Positions 12,289 to 25,212 are shown, counted from the first letter of the stretch. The stretch: DNA of 64,000 nucleotides from Cryptomeria japonica (GCF_030272615.1 NC_081407.1:379895179-379959178), one strand, 5' to 3'. Notes: generated by a model from the sequence alone, not told the origin. Program-made: numbers and translations.

Positions 12289-13447
12289 TGTTAGGCCCAA
12301 TATGGAAAGCTAATGTATTGAGAGGGGAGGGGTGACTCAGTACTTCAAATCCTTTCTTCAACAATAACTTTACTCTTATGCATAAACCATAAACTATTGT
12401 AACATAACATAAAGCAAAAACAAATAAATAACAATCATACATGATTCTCTCCATAACACATATATTTTGGCTACGCAGAAACTCTTGGTTAGAGAGAAAA
12501 ACTGCGGCGGGGACGGCACCCACAACTTCACTACTGCAATAATAAAGGTTGCTCGGTTAGAGCTACATGTTTAGCTATTTTAGATAGATTACCCTATTAG
12601 GAGTATCAAGATCGTTAGATCTACCTTGCTAAAGGATTTTACAACACTTATTGTAAATGTTGCACCTGGTTAAAGGCTTTAAAATTTATAGACTTTGTTA
12701 GAGTCTTTTACCCTGTTAAAGGTTTCTCTTACAACTCAAAATATTACAATAAAATCTTTACAAATATCTGCAACTTCACATCTGAAACGTTATTGCAGAT
12801 TCTATGTGCTCAAAATGAGATTACCTTGCTTATAGCATACCTCGGTAATCCATAGATTAACTTGGTAAACCCTTCTATTTACTTTGTTCCTTGACTGTTC
12901 TCTAAAATCCTTCTCGGTGACCTCTATGTTTATGATAGTCACAATACTCAGTGCTTCCTTATCTATCACACATGTCTTGCTTCATATGCCTCTATTTTCC
13001 CATATTTTTATCCTTAATCCATGTTGTATAAATATATCTCTTATGTCGGTGATTTGTTCATTGCTTCGATCTTACAAACATGATTTATCGAATGAATAAC
13101 CATACAAAATATTTCATTGGATAGATGACCTCAAGATCATACAAAATCTTTAAGTGCAATTTCCAATGTGATAATGGTTCTTTGTTCCTCGATCTTGTAA
13201 CACGTTTCCCATGTGTGTCTAGGTTCAATGAATCTGGTAACACGTTTCACTTGGTGTGTGTTAACTCGGTATATCATTTTTGCTGTTACTCGGTAGACAG
13301 CTCGGTGTATACTAGGCTCTATAACTAGTTTCTTCTATAACCGACTTCTTTGTGCTTACCGCCTGAATATTTCGGTAGTAGTAACCGACTAGAGTATATA
13401 GAATGACTTTGGACATAAAACTAATGGCAACTTAGTAAGTAGTAACA
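12289..13447 (-). repeat. 5' LTR of element A
   Basis: 1,159 bp, TGTTAGGCCC to AGTAACA on the plus strand. Followed by the target duplication agaag. Pairs with 4673-6636. Confidence 0.9.
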
Positions 13448-13452
13448 AGAAG

Positions 13453-14960
13453 TCCCTTAAAGTTCAGACTAATGCATTACAAAAAAAGTATGGAACCCCT
13501 TAGGGCTTCGGAAGAGGAAAAATCCCAAGAACGTGCCTTATTGGCTAACTCTCATAGATTGATTCTAAAAGAAGAATTATACTAGATGTAGAGATTGAGA
13601 ATCCAATGGTTGAAAGAGGGAGATAAAAAAATGAATTTATTTTACCAATCATCATGTTGGAATAGCAAGTGTAATTGTATTAAGGAACTATCGTGGCCTA
13701 ATGGTACCTTGGTGACAAACAAGGGCATTAGTTGAGAAGTTGTCTATCGCTTCTCTTCATTTCTCAACCCTCTGGTGGTGTTGGACCCTACAATTCTTGA
13801 TACTTTTTCCAGAGTTGTCAACTATATCCCTAGTATCATCAAGCTTGATGATCTTATGACTATGGAAAGGATATTTTCGAAGGAGGAAGTCAAATTGGAA
13901 ATCTTTTCCTTTGACCCTTTCAAAGATCCTAGTCTAGGCAGGTTTCCCCATTTCTTTTTCCAAGATTATTGGGAAATTGTTGGACAAGATATCACTCTAG
14001 TAGCTAGACAATTTTTATCTTAGGCTAGAATCCTCAAGGAGATCAATAAAACCTTTATTGTCCTCATTCCTAAAAAACATGGTGTCGAGAGGATGTATGA
14101 TTTCAAGCCTATTAGCCTTTTAAATACCATGTACCAAATCTTATCCAAGCTTGTTGTTAATCGTATTAAACCTTTTCTCAATTCCTTAATCCATGCTAAA
14201 CAAAAAGCTTTGATCCCTAGTCATAAAATTGTTGATTTTATTCTTAACGTTCATGAAATGTTGCACATAATGGAAAATAATGGCAAATAAGGTATATTGT
14301 TCAAACTTGACATCTCTAAAGCTTATGATATGGTGGTGTGGCCTTTCCTTTCTATGGTTTTGAGATAATTTGGCTTTAAAGGAAAAAAATTGAATGTTAT
14401 TGAAGCCTATTTCAAAATGTCGATATTATTGGTTTTAATCAATAGATATCCCCACATATCCTCGAATTCTACTGGTGGGTTGAGACAAGGGATCCCCTAT
14501 CCCCCTACCTCTTTATTCTTATGGTGGAGGTCTTGGGGAGGCATTTTATGTTGGCTTTGCAAAATGGTGTTATCAAGAGTGTCAAACCTTCTTCGGCTCC
14601 CTTTGTGATTTCTCACCAGCAACTTGTAGATGAAACCCTTCTTATGGGAGAGGCTTTTACTATGGAAGCTAAGGGATGGAGGGCTATCCTCTTTGATTAT
14701 GCCATTGCCTCTAGTAAAATAATCAATTTGGACAAAAGTGCTCTCTACTTTATGTACACCAATCAACCCCTCAAAATTAGGATAAAAAATATTCTCAAAT
14801 GAAAGATTGTTCTTTTATCGTCTATGTATTTTGGCCTTCCTCTCACTTCTGGCAAGGTGGATAATTTCATTTGGATGAGTCTAGGAAAAAAACTAGAGTA
14901 AACTATCTGGTTGGAAAGGTGCAGTCCTTAGCAGTGATGAGAAGCACTTTCGGAGTTCAT
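13453..14960 (+). pseudogene. LINE reverse transcriptase fragment (right half of the split LINE)
   Basis: Continuation of the LINE at 4171-4672. Typical L1-clade RT pieces are in order: FIVLIPKKHG and DFKPISLLNTMYQILSK (about 14058-14160), HAKQKALIPSHKIVDFILN (about 14190-14250), FKLDISKAYDMV (about 14302), a TGGLRQGIPYPP stretch (about 14470), YFGLPLTSGK (about 14825) and WKGAVLSS-type residues near 14915. A stop follows NNGK at about 14288, the catalytic YADD-type block is degenerate, and frames shift several times, so this copy is dead. The 3' end and poly-A tail are missing: at about 14960 the sequence changes to element C. Confidence 0.75.
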
Positions 14961-17900
14961 AGGAATACTCATTGCATGCTCTATCTTTGTCATTTAGATT
15001 ATCCAAATATCTCTTTATTTTCTTTCCTACAGATAAGTTCTCATCCCAAACATATTCATCCTTCATTAGTAATGAATTTGAAAAGTAAAATGCTATACAT
15101 ACAATCAATGATCCAAAACAAAAAGCATAACCATCATTCTTTGTCAATTCAATATTTATAAATACTTGTTGTCTCAATAGTTCACATAAATCATAGTCCA
15201 TTCCTGTCTTAGCCTTATGCTAAGCAACATATACTATAATAGCATGTATAAAACCTTATATGTTCTGAAAGTAAATTTATAGGTAATACCCATAGAAACA
15301 TATCTTAGACCAAAGGATCTGCAATGGTATCAATCCATAGAGCTCTTTGATTTGTAGTCACATCTATTGATGCTTCGAATTCTTTGTTTCTTATTATCTT
15401 CTTCACAGGTACGGTTCCATCCAAATAGAGATTGGTAACAACCTTTAGAGATTCCTTTGTAATCTAATATAGTTTGTCTAGCCAAATGCAATCATCATGA
15501 ATTATGATCAACACAATATTCACCAATTCTTCATCAAGTATCATCTTAAATTCACTTCAAATATCCAAGCCCTTGTGCCCTAGCTTGTGGATTGACTGTA
15601 ATTTTTTTTTAGAAAGAGAATCTTTCAAATTCTTTATTTTTACTTTGTCATACTCATCAATTTGCTCATCAAAAAACTTGTAGATATCTTTAAGACAAAC
15701 CACCCTAGTGATAGTGACAAAAAGGCACCAATCGAAACAACTCTTATTATCTCTTTCATAAATTTCTTGAATTCGGGTCAGGATTTGTCTTCACAACTAA
15801 CAAATTTACAAGAATCCTAAGATGAAATTTGCAAGTACCTTAGATCAACTAATAGAAATTTTTCTCAAATACTTCTCTTCGCTCCTCAAATTTGTCAATT
15901 CACCAATAACAAAATGAATAACAAAAAGAACTTTATGAATAACCTAGGGTTTTATCACCAAAATTGCCATGTCACCAAAAAGACGTTAAATATCTCTGTC
16001 TGAGTAAACAGTTACTTTCTGAAGCTTCACATTTTACCATATAACAATAATTTCTACTGCAATCTTCACCAAGAGTTCAAGTTCATCATTTTATCTGGCA
16101 TATCAGCATGTTGTAGCAACAACATCAACTTCTTTGGTGGGGGAAATGGATTTTCATTATAGCTCCCCCTAAACCAAGGCTTCCGGACTAGTTTTCGGAG
16201 GGGATTTTTGCACCAAAGCCAAATTCAGCAACACTTTTCATCAAGGCTAATTCCTTATTTTTCCAAATCCTTTTCATTTCATTCCTCTCCTCTTCTACAT
16301 CATGTTGGAATCCAAGAACATTGAGAGGGGGGGTGAATCGGTGTTCTACCGGTATGATCAATTTTAACCTTATTAAAACATGCATACACCAACCGGTATA
16401 CCAGTACATAAAGAATTGAAAGAAGTAAAGCAACAAATAAGACAATCACATAAATGAGAACCATAACACACAGAGTTATACATGGAAAAAAGACTAAAAA
16501 CCACGATGGGATTTGTGACCCACAATATCAATCCATTGGCCATATGAAGAGATTACATAATATAGGGCCCTGCACTTGCAAGAAGGCTTACAACCTAGAG
16601 CACACTTCTCAATCACAAAAGGAGCCTCACTGACTACATATAAATCCAGACTTCAATCCAGAGAAATGATTGAACTGCTAAGATATCATCTTCTATTCCA
16701 GAATACAATTCCGGTTAAGCTCTGTCTGTTCCGATCTGAAACCCTAAACCTTTTACAGAATAACCCTTACATAAATATCCTCACATACATGATCTTTCTA
16801 ATATATTTCAAATCTCCTTCCTAATACATATTCACATTATTTCACATCCATATATATATCAAAATGATCTAATCCAACTGACCTATATACCCTGTTCAAT
16901 TTATCATGCCTTATGTCGGCTTACAAAGATAATTACAATATCAATATACATGTCGGCTAGATTTCATAAATACACGAATATCAAAAATAATTGTCGATGC
17001 TAGATCCAAGAGATGTTGGTCTCCAATATCGATAACCTTATTCTAAACCATGTCGGTTTGGATTGTCGATAACCAGATAAATCCTTTCATCCTATCGGTG
17101 TTCGTGCCAGTGCAGGTAAAGTGTCTGCTCATACACAACTGAACCAAAATATGAAGCCGAAATAAGTTGCAATGTTGCCATCAATGAAAACATAGTGAAA
17201 CCAACCAATTGGGTGTCAATTTCTAAAACATCAATCTTCTTTACAGATTCGTTCCTTTTTACCGAATTATCTTTCTTCACATTCCTTCTTATGCATGCTT
17301 TAACAATGTGCCCAACTTTACTGCAACTAAGGCATTTGACATTCCTATGTTCTAAATTTCTTGTAGCCATTCTATATTTGCATTGATTATCCTTGTGCCC
17401 AAAACCATTGCATAACTAAAAATAACCATAAAAGAATCTATTTCTTCCATCCATAAATTGATTTCTACAATTACTAGCCTTATGACCAAATATCCTGCAA
17501 GTAAAACATTGAACCTTTTGATTCATTGTGTTTCTACATTCTAGAGCCTTGCGTCCAATTTTTTTACAAGAGAAACAATAGCCATTGAACGAAGGGTACC
17601 TTTGAGTATTAGGTTGTCTGGTCAGAGGATATCTTGTAGAACTTCTTTCATTCTGAGGCTAGCTTCCTTTGTTTTCTTCTTTAATGTGTTGTTCGAGTTT
17701 AGGTGGAATTCAGTCTTCTTCATCTTACCTTTATCGTAGGTCTTTTAATTTGAACATTCACCAACTTCAAAACCTAATCCACTTTTGTCATCTAGAGATT
17801 TCTACATAGCCATCATTTTATCAAGTTTCTTATTACTTTCCTTGAATTTGTCTTTAGATCTCACGGTTACAAATTCCTATTCCAATCTTGCACATTCTTC

Positions 17901-18009
17901 AATCTTATGTTTGATTAAGTCATCCATACATTCTTTAGTTTTCTTACTTTCCTCAACTTGTAACTTTAGATTGAAAATTGTTTCATTTGCTTATTTCAAG
18001 TCCTTGATG
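14961..18009 (-). mobile_element. Element C: decayed relative of element A (gag plus extra coding region)
   Basis: Minus-strand fossil. The higher-coordinate part (about 17234-18009) holds coiled-coil and zinc-knuckle gag sequence, including CLSCSKVGHIVKAC. The lower part (about 14893-15201) carries a stretch clearly related to the globular part of the extra coding region of element A: MDYDLCELL...INIE...FGSLIVCIAFYF against MKIDLCEVL...NINT...FGSFLVCMFFYF. Its own LTRs are not visible. It is interrupted by the solo LTR at 16303-17228 and cut at 18009 by another repeat. Heavily broken, more than ten breaks. Confidence 0.6.
16303..17228 (-). mobile_element. Solo LTR with perfect 5-bp target duplication (catca)
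   Basis: 926 bp beginning TGTTGGAATCCAAG on the plus strand. catca lies on both sides (16298-16302 and 17229-17233). Contains the gagaggggg..gtgaatcgg block common to copia-like LTRs here. It is the same family as the solo LTR at 42329-43260, in opposite orientation, and the LTR stub at 20097-20228. It sits inside the gag of element C. Confidence 0.85.
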
Positions 18010-20096
18010 TGTAATGCCCACGAAAATACCCTAGAGAAATAAACCAAAATCTACTAACAAAAAGAGAAAAAGAATTTAATTGATCTTCACTACAACGCTA
18101 ACACCAACATCTAGTGTACATCATTACTACCATTATTTATTAATACATCATTACCTACTTACATGAAATATATGAATCAACATGAACATAACCATGGAAC
18201 CATAACATGCAAGCAGAATAATCAATTAATCATCAACATATCTTCATAATTAACCATACAAAGCATAACCTTTCCCTAGGGTATTCCAACGTCACTACTT
18301 AACATAAAACTAACTTATTACATAACCATCTAAACATTTCATAATATAACTCACAACTTATCTATTCACTTTTCATTCAACTATATCAATTTCATTAACT
18401 CGTAGACTTAACCAAATCATGTAGCATAATTTAACCACTTATCATATTCTTTAGATTTTTTAAGAAACAAATCAAACAAATAATCCTAATAACCCTTCTA
18501 TCATTCTTTATAACAACAATGTAATTTTCATAACCATTCCTTTAAACAAAACTAGAGAAACCTTAAAGCTTCTTTACATAACTCAAGATAACTAACACGT
18601 TTAGCTAAACAACATAATTCCTTACAACTAGATGATTTATGTTACTTTAACAAAGACTGTAACAACAAATACCATTCTACCAACTTATTTTCCCATAAGC
18701 TTACACATACAATTCCTTCATGCAATATCAACACAAAGAAAACTAAAAATACTATCTCTTTCTTTCACATAACATTATGAGCTAACACCACATAAGGAAG
18801 TATCTAATAGATCAATGAACATACCATATGAACTTCACCTAACTATTACATCATATCCCTTTTCAATTACATTATATGAAGATACATAACATAAGGGTAC
18901 ACATTTCCTTTACAAATACATAGCATAGGAATACATGATCTCTTTTACCAATATAAAGAATCATGATACATTGTCTTCTTATCCAAGTATATAGAAACCA
19001 ACTCCAAGGATAATCACATGATGAAGAATCCAATCCATGCACACTAACCAAGAAGAGGAAGATCCCAATGGAAGAAGGCATCAAACCACTCGACCATGTG
19101 GAACAAAATAGGAACCAACCCCCATGCTAGAAGATGACCTAGGGTTCCAACTCACACTCTAGACCTAGGCTAACACCTAACAACCATAGGATTCAACATG
19201 ACATCATATGACACCATGAATGCAAAAATGAATCACATGACTATAACATAAATAAAAGAGACCTCCAGAGGCGCAATAACAAGAAAATCATAAGGAGATA
19301 GGACATACATGTAGGGATACCTGAGATTTATCACATGAAGTCATCATGGGAACCTGGGAACCTATTTCTGGCATCTGTGATACTCATGCAAAGCCATCTC
19401 GACCTATAAGGATATCTAGGGATTTCATCTTACCCAAGTCACCAAGGTCTTCCCAACCATTCCTGAATCCATATAATCATACCAAGGATGGTGAGTTGAG
19501 GCTACAAAACTAGTTTTACTCTTCTTAATGTGAGAACCTATTACTACCCAACCCTCATAGATTTAATTATGTTATCACTTGATTACAAAAAAAACTCCCA
19601 CGAGGTATCCTGGTACTCTAGACCCTTGGATATCCTGGGTGTCTAATCCTCAAGACCTTAGTCACTCACTTGGAAGCCCACTCCCCCTAGCATGTTCCTA
19701 GACCTTAGGGAAAAATAATGAACATATAAACATCTAAAGCTCAACATTCAAAACATCTAAAATTTATTACAAATTTGATACAAATTGAATCATATATGAT
19801 AACTTATGCACATACATGCAATGACATTAACAAGAATCATGCCATAAGCTCAAAGAATCATAATGCAACAATAAAGAAAGCCTCAAAAGTGATATGAACA
19901 CATAAATAGGACAATATGAAGAATCCAATGGTAGCCCATAGTCCTCAAGAGTGAGGCACAACTAACCTTCTCGTTGGAGCTGCATAAACACATCATCAAC
20001 AACAAGGAATGCATACATCCTGCTGGAGCAATTTGCAAATACTTAATAGACAAGTGAAAATACTTGATGAAGCACAAAAAGGATTAAATCATATCA
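18010..20096 (+). mobile_element. LTR-like block starting TGTAATGCCC (possibly chromovirus LTR)
   Basis: Runs from TGTAATGCCCACGAAAATACCC-like sequence to AAATCATATCA, TG...CA on the plus strand, with no coding capacity. Its start matches, inverted, the end of the block at 36240-38115. Starts of this kind are common in plant Tekay-type chromovirus LTRs (family knowledge, not shown here). Flanking five-base sequences do not match, so at least one border is rearranged. Confidence 0.45.
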
Positions 20097-21610
20097 CCTA
20101 CCAGTGTCGGTGTCGTTGAAGTGCCCGTCAGTACACAACTGAACCAAAACATGAAGCCAGAATAAGTTGCCATGTTGCCATCAATGACAACATAGTGAAA
20201 CCAACCAATTGAGTGTCAATTGCCAACAATCTCCCCCTTTGGCATTGATGGCAACACTCATGTGAAAAATGGTCATGATTTCATATGTCAGTTTCATCCC
20301 GCCTGCTCCCCCTGAGCAGAATATTCATCAATACAAAATACTTCATACTCCTATATCTCCATATCTCTCCCTAATGTATACAACTCCCTTTTTTCTTTTT
20401 CACATCTATATCACTCCCCATTTGACATCAATACCATCAAAATTTCCAAAAATAATGCCAAAGATCCCAAACTATACAATAAATATCCTAAAAATATCTT
20501 ATCGGAGCTTAACAAATTTAAAAATTTTCTGATATACCTTCTCCAATAGCTCAAGATAAGTATCCCAATCAGATTTGAAAGTGATGGAAATAAATACAAG
20601 TCCATTTAGTATATGAGCAAATGACTCTTTCTCACTTAGCTTTGTCGATGTGGGATTACTAACCATATCCATACACTCCTTATGTACACTGAGTGAATCC
20701 AACCGAGGCTCACCAAGCCTCTAAGACTTCTAACTCTTCTTATGATTTTGTCTTTTTCTTTCTCAAGAACAGAGATTTGGGCTTCCAATACCAAAATTTG
20801 ACCATCAATGGATGTAGTCAATGAATTCAATCCATCAAAAGAATTGGCTATACCTGGAATTTTCTCCTGAAATTCCTTAATCTTCCTATCCACATTAACT
20901 ATAAGTACATCTATGTTACAACATACTTTGTATATATTTGTACACTTCTTTAAAGAATTGTCTCTTAATTTCAACTTTTCATCAATTTTCTTCCTCTCAA
21001 ACTCAATTACCTGATCAAATGTAGCTCTTTTTGCATGTGTGAACCTCTCCAGTGCTTGTCGGTTTGAAATCTGCTGCAAGGATTGAAAATCCTTTGAAAT
21101 GTGCTCAGTAATTATCTTAAGCTTACCAAATGGGCTCGCTTCCTTGTCAATCTTGCACTCTGGGACTACTCTATGCAAAAGAGTGATAGACTAATCAATA
21201 ATCCTTTTATCCATAGATCCCTCTTTCATCAATTTTTGTGCAACCATCATCATGAATTTAGTGGGACTCATCTCGGTTATGTTTTTCTTTACAACCTATG
21301 AGGTGTCAATTGACAACAATGATAGACCTACTATCAGTTCCCTGTCGGATTCCCCTTTCTTCTCCTTTGATGTTTTATCCTTTATAGTTTCCTCACTTGA
21401 ACCGATGGCCTCGCTACTTGGTGCAGTCTCTGTAACTGTCGGTTCCTTTGTAGGAATTGTAACCTCAGCATGTACATTTTTATCCAGAGGACTGTTATCC
21501 TCAACATTAGTATCTTGTTGTAGTGTCGTAAATTGTACACCTTGACTAGGGTGGTACAATTTCACACTTAGGTTAGCACCTGCCTTAGTGTGTCTTACAT
21601 CTTTCATTTC
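20097..21610 (-). mobile_element. Element D: fragment of an A-like element (3' LTR stub, PPT, extra coding region)
   Basis: 20097-20228 matches the last ~130 bp of the 16303 LTR family, ending TTGCCAACA. It is followed by the minus-strand polypurine tract AAAGGGGGAGAT (20229-20240). Above it lies the extra coding region. The left side is cut by the 18010-20096 block and the right side stops near 21610. It is a remnant only. Confidence 0.65.
20499..21607 (-). pseudogene. Extra coding region of element D: Thr/Glu-rich linker and coiled coil
   Basis: The upstream part (about 21296-21607) is rich in Thr, Ser, Glu and Lys (for example TKEPTVTETAPSSEAIGSS). The downstream part (about 20636-21178) is strongly coiled coil (EFERKKIDEKLKLRDNSL, QILVLEAQISVLEKEKDK). 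Position next to the polypurine tract and order of segments equal those of elements A and B. No catalytic motif is visible. Broken, a few breaks. Confidence 0.55.
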
Positions 21611-22531
21611 TCATTCCCCTTTAAGAATTTAATTAATTCTAAGGTCATGTTTCATCACTTTACATATCATAAAGTTGGACCCTTTACCCTAAGTGTGCAC
21701 CTTTTCATTTTATTCCTCCAATGAATCATTTAATCATAAACTCTAATTATGTCTTATTTTGACCGTTTAGGCCCGATTTCGCATATCAAAACATCTTGAA
21801 ATCAGTTGTAACTCTGGGATGCACTCTAATATCATCATATCTAACGACCTTGAAAATTCGGTGAAAAGTTGGTCGGACCATGGCGGGAATGCACATGGTC
21901 CACGACTTTTTTCCCAAAATTTTGGGAGCATAGTCTTATGATATGATAATTCTTAACCTTAAAGTATCAGAGGGAAATTCAAAACCTAGGTTGGCCTAAA
22001 CATGAAATTAAGATCTAGGGTTTCATACTTAAGAGCTCTCTTTCTTCATTTGAAGGGGTCTTCTTCTAAGAATCTAAGAGCAGGTTTTTGGAGTTTTAGA
22101 GCCTTGTTTGCAGCGAAAGAGTAAATCTTTGAAGTCTTCAACAAAATTCAACACTCATCCATCAAAGATTCATCAAGCATCATTTTATCAATTGGGGGCT
22201 TTTGAAGATGTAGAATAACAATAGGAGATCACCAACTAACAATTGGCTTGTACCTCTCCATTGGGGTTGGGTATGGTTTCATGTTGTTTTCAGATCTTTG
22301 CATAAGATTAATTTTGATTCATATTCATGCTTTAGATCACTTTGTATTATGGATTTAGAGAATTTACTTTGTAAATTATAGGAAATTGGGGTTTACTCTT
22401 TAGAGTTGCTCTAGGTTGTTTACTTTCATTCTTAGGATCTTGCATATACACAAGGTTCTTGTACAGACATTTTTAGTATATTATCGGCTATTTGTGGAGG
22501 TCACCAACATGGGGGTTTGACTACGACAAAA
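21611..22531 (+). mobile_element. LTR-like fragment, plus orientation
   Basis: Non-coding. Contains an inverted GGACCATGG...CATGGTCC motif (about 21894-21922) and a leader-like stretch (tttcttcatttgaagggg, about 22033) resembling the part of 2991-4105 downstream of its TATA box. It ends at 22531, where element B begins. Family uncertain. Confidence 0.35.
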
Positions 22532-23339
22532 TGTTAGGTCCCAGAGACAACTAAGAGGGGGGGTGAATCTGTTGTCCAATGCCAAAATTAACTTAACCAA
22601 AACTTAATGCTTAATGCCAGTAAACAAAACTTTATGTCGGTAGACAATTTTATTAGTTAATTGCAGTACCAGTAAAGATTAATGCATGAAATAGAAACAC
22701 AATAGCATCCACAACACATAACATAAATATTTATATGTGGAAACCCTATAAGGGAAAAAAACCATGGTGGGAAGCCTTACCCACAACCAAATGATACTAC
22801 TGCAGATAGTATGTGTGTACAATATGGAGTCTGCACATGCAGAAAGGCCAGCTACCTAGAGCTCACTGCTCAAACACAAAATGAAGTCTCACTAACTTAC
22901 AAAATGAATTATACAAATCCAATATAATGTACTGCTTTAGTTCAACATCTGCTATGCCAGGTTCAGTACTGGTTTAAGCTCATACAATAACCATAAACCT
23001 TACTCCAAAATCTGCCTTAATATTCGCATGTTACTTCTGCAATAATCTTCCCATGTCTGCATCTTAAATGATCTACAAGATCTTATACTTATTTATGAGT
23101 CTTATTACAATACGCCTTGTTGGCTTACAAAAAGATGTTACAATTAAATAAAATATACAATAAACAAAATCATGTCGGCCAGGGTGTCAGCAATCATCTT
23201 TGTCATTGTCGGTAAACTATTTGTCGGTGTAGATTCTATCGGTGTTGGTGCCTACCGGTGCCATAGGATTGAAAGGTTGCCATCAATGACAATACCTTCA
23301 ATCACCTAAAATTTCTCATTGGAGTGTGCAATGCCAATA
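22532..23339 (-). repeat. 3' LTR of element B
   Basis: 808 bp from TGTTAGGTCCCAGAG to ATGCCAATA, followed on the plus strand by atctccccctttggcattg, the complement of the polypurine tract. Contains the gggggggtgaatc block shared by all copia-like LTRs in the window. Confidence 0.75.
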
Positions 23340-23542
23340 ATCTCCCCCTTTGGCATTGATGGCAACACCCATGAGAAAAATTCAAAAAATGTATCCAAAA
23401 TTTGAAGTCCAAAAAATCTTACCAAAACTGTGTGATCCCCCTGAGCAGATGATCTCTTTTGTCCATCATTTTTCTCATCTCTACTACTCTCCCTTTGATA
23501 TCAATGACAAAGGCTGTCAAAAATGTCAACTGAGTGTAGTTC

Positions 23543-24554
23543 TCAGCTAGAACCCTGTAACTGGTTGGTTACAATCTGAAATAGATCTGCTAATGCAAAA
23601 GTTAGGCTCTGAGTGAACCTTTCGCTATCCTTCAATGTTGCTTCAGTCCTTTGAATTGTACCGGTGAGGATGTGCATTTTCTCTTCTGGTATCTTTAGTC
23701 CTAGAACAAGTGCCTTTGAGGTCTCTTTTCTCAAAGAGATGAGGTTGTCAAGTTTAGGACCAAGTCTACATTTAAGCTCTTTTTCCTTGAATTTTATTCT
23801 TTCCTTCTCTTTTTGAAAATTTTCATTTTTCTCCTCAAAACCTGTTATTTCCTGCTCTATTACCAATGTGGGTTCTGATGAACTGATGAGATTATTAGCA
23901 ATATCATTTATTTATTTCTCTACTTTCTACTACCGGTTTCTCTGATGTTGTCTCAGTATTCACTATCAGTTTCTTAGTATGCACCTTTGAACTATCCACT
24001 GTCGATATCTCAACTAGTTTTACTGTGTTATCATCAGTCGGTTTCTCTAATTCAGTTGGTTTTTCAATGTGTGCACTAGTGGTATCATTCACCATTCCAG
24101 AAGCCAGGGGATCAACTGATTGTTCATTTTGTGTCTCAACCCCAATTTCAATATTTTCAACTATATGCTCTACATGTGTTTCCACTGCAATATTCTTAGT
24201 CGGTGGCTCAGTAGCCACATCTTTCTTTTCACCAGTGGTTTCCTTATCAACCACAATGTTTACCTCTTGTGTATCAATATTTATTGTGTATAAAACTTCT
24301 GAATCAGGATTGGTGTCCTCATGTTTTATTTCCAACTCATTTTCCAAGAAATCCTTCTATCTCATGAGTTCAGTTTTATCATGTTCCAAGTGAATCAGAT
24401 CTGTCTTTAACATATCATTTTCATGACTAAGTCTTAGATTTTCATTTCCAGCATCATTGATTCTCCTAGCCAAGTCATCTTCATTTTTCTTTCTATCTTC
24501 AGTGTCTTTACAAAATCTCAGAGTCATATCTTGCATCTCATTCCTCAAGGTCAC
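23543..24554 (-). pseudogene. Extra coding region of element B: coiled coil, Thr/Glu/Val-rich linker, coiled coil
   Basis: From 24554 downward: a short coiled coil, then about 150 residues rich in Thr, Glu and Val (about 23904-24347; TTGEKKDVATEPPTKN), then a Lys/Glu-rich coiled coil (about 23543-23866) ending near the polypurine tract. The layout equals A and D although residues differ widely. Function unknown. Broken, about two breaks. Confidence 0.55.
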
Positions 24555-24575
24555 CCCAAACCTTCCCTTTTCAAC

Positions 24576-25190
24576 TGCAGGTACAAAAATAGGAATCTGG
24601 AAGCAGGTACAAGCATCTACACCACCCTGAAACCTCAGTAGTGCATAAATATGTCAAGGACAGGGGTGTGGTGCCCTGGTCCTTCCCAGAATAGGGGCAT
24701 GGTGCCCTAGTCCTACCCAGTACAGGGGAATGGCACCTTGATCCTGGCCTCTATCAGCAGGACTTGGCAAAACAACAACTTATAGATCTTAGAATTCCTC
24801 CTGTCAGTTGCAGCTCTAGAATTGCCTAATCAGGATAGTCATGTGGCACATTGGTCCCAGAAATTTCTACTTATATTTTAGACATAGGTGCACCTCTGAT
24901 TTTGCCTTCTGATCTGTACTTTTTAGCAGTGTATCAGTTGGTCTTTGATCTGCATTCTCAGATTAGGATTAGCTTGCTTACTTTCTTTCTAGGTTAGATT
25001 ACATTTTGCATCATTCTTCTCTCTCATTTATAGAAAAGGAATACAAAACCTAAGATGTAATCCATGGCTCTCTCTTCCTCATAATAAATAGTCGACGTGT
25101 GTTACCTCCCTAGGCTCTTTCGTATTCCATGAGTGTGTATGAGAGTGGGATTAGGGTTTCCATACTTAGTCTCACTTTCTCCACTACACA
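24576..25190 (+). repeat. 5' LTR of element H (left border approximate)
   Basis: Ends CCACTACACA four bases before the primer site. Contains about three diverged copies of a motif like GGGGTGTGGTGCCCTGGTCC between 24658 and 24742. The left border is set where element B coding sequence stops and a TG occurs. Confidence 0.55.
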
Positions 25191-25194
25191 TATT

Positions 25195-25212
25195 TGGTGA
25201 ACCCGACATGAA
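25195..25212 (+). promoter_or_regulatory. Primer-binding site of element H (Trp tRNA)
   Basis: TGGTGAACCCGACATGAA. Differs by one base from the primer site of element F, which is complementary to the 3' end of plant cytosolic tRNA-Trp as I recall it. Confidence 0.75.

Larger units (their letters stand above)
4673..13447 (-). mobile_element. Element A: gag-bearing, pol-less LTR retrotransposon of copia character
   Basis: Bounded by two LTRs of about 1.16 kb and a 5-bp target duplication. Read on the minus strand the order is: 5' LTR, initiator-Met tRNA primer site, coiled-coil and zinc-knuckle gag, a ~530 bp spacer, a long extra coding region, a polypurine tract and the 3' LTR. No protease, integrase or reverse transcriptase is present between gag and the extra region, so it must have depended on another element (non-autonomous, TR-GAG-like). 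The primer site and AAAAGGGGAGAT tract followed by TGTT are typical of Ty1/copia. The LTR pair differs by roughly 5-6 percent over the first ~440 bp compared by eye, so the insertion is old. Coding parts are broken, about six or more breaks overall. Confidence 0.85.
22532..24575 (-). mobile_element. Element B: 3' half of an A-like element
   Basis: Minus-strand remnant made of the 3' LTR (22532-23339), polypurine tract (about 23340-23351) and the extra coding region. The gag and 5' LTR sides are missing; the sequence changes to the LTR of element H at about 24576. Its LTR family equals the solo LTR at 5844-6630. Confidence 0.7.
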
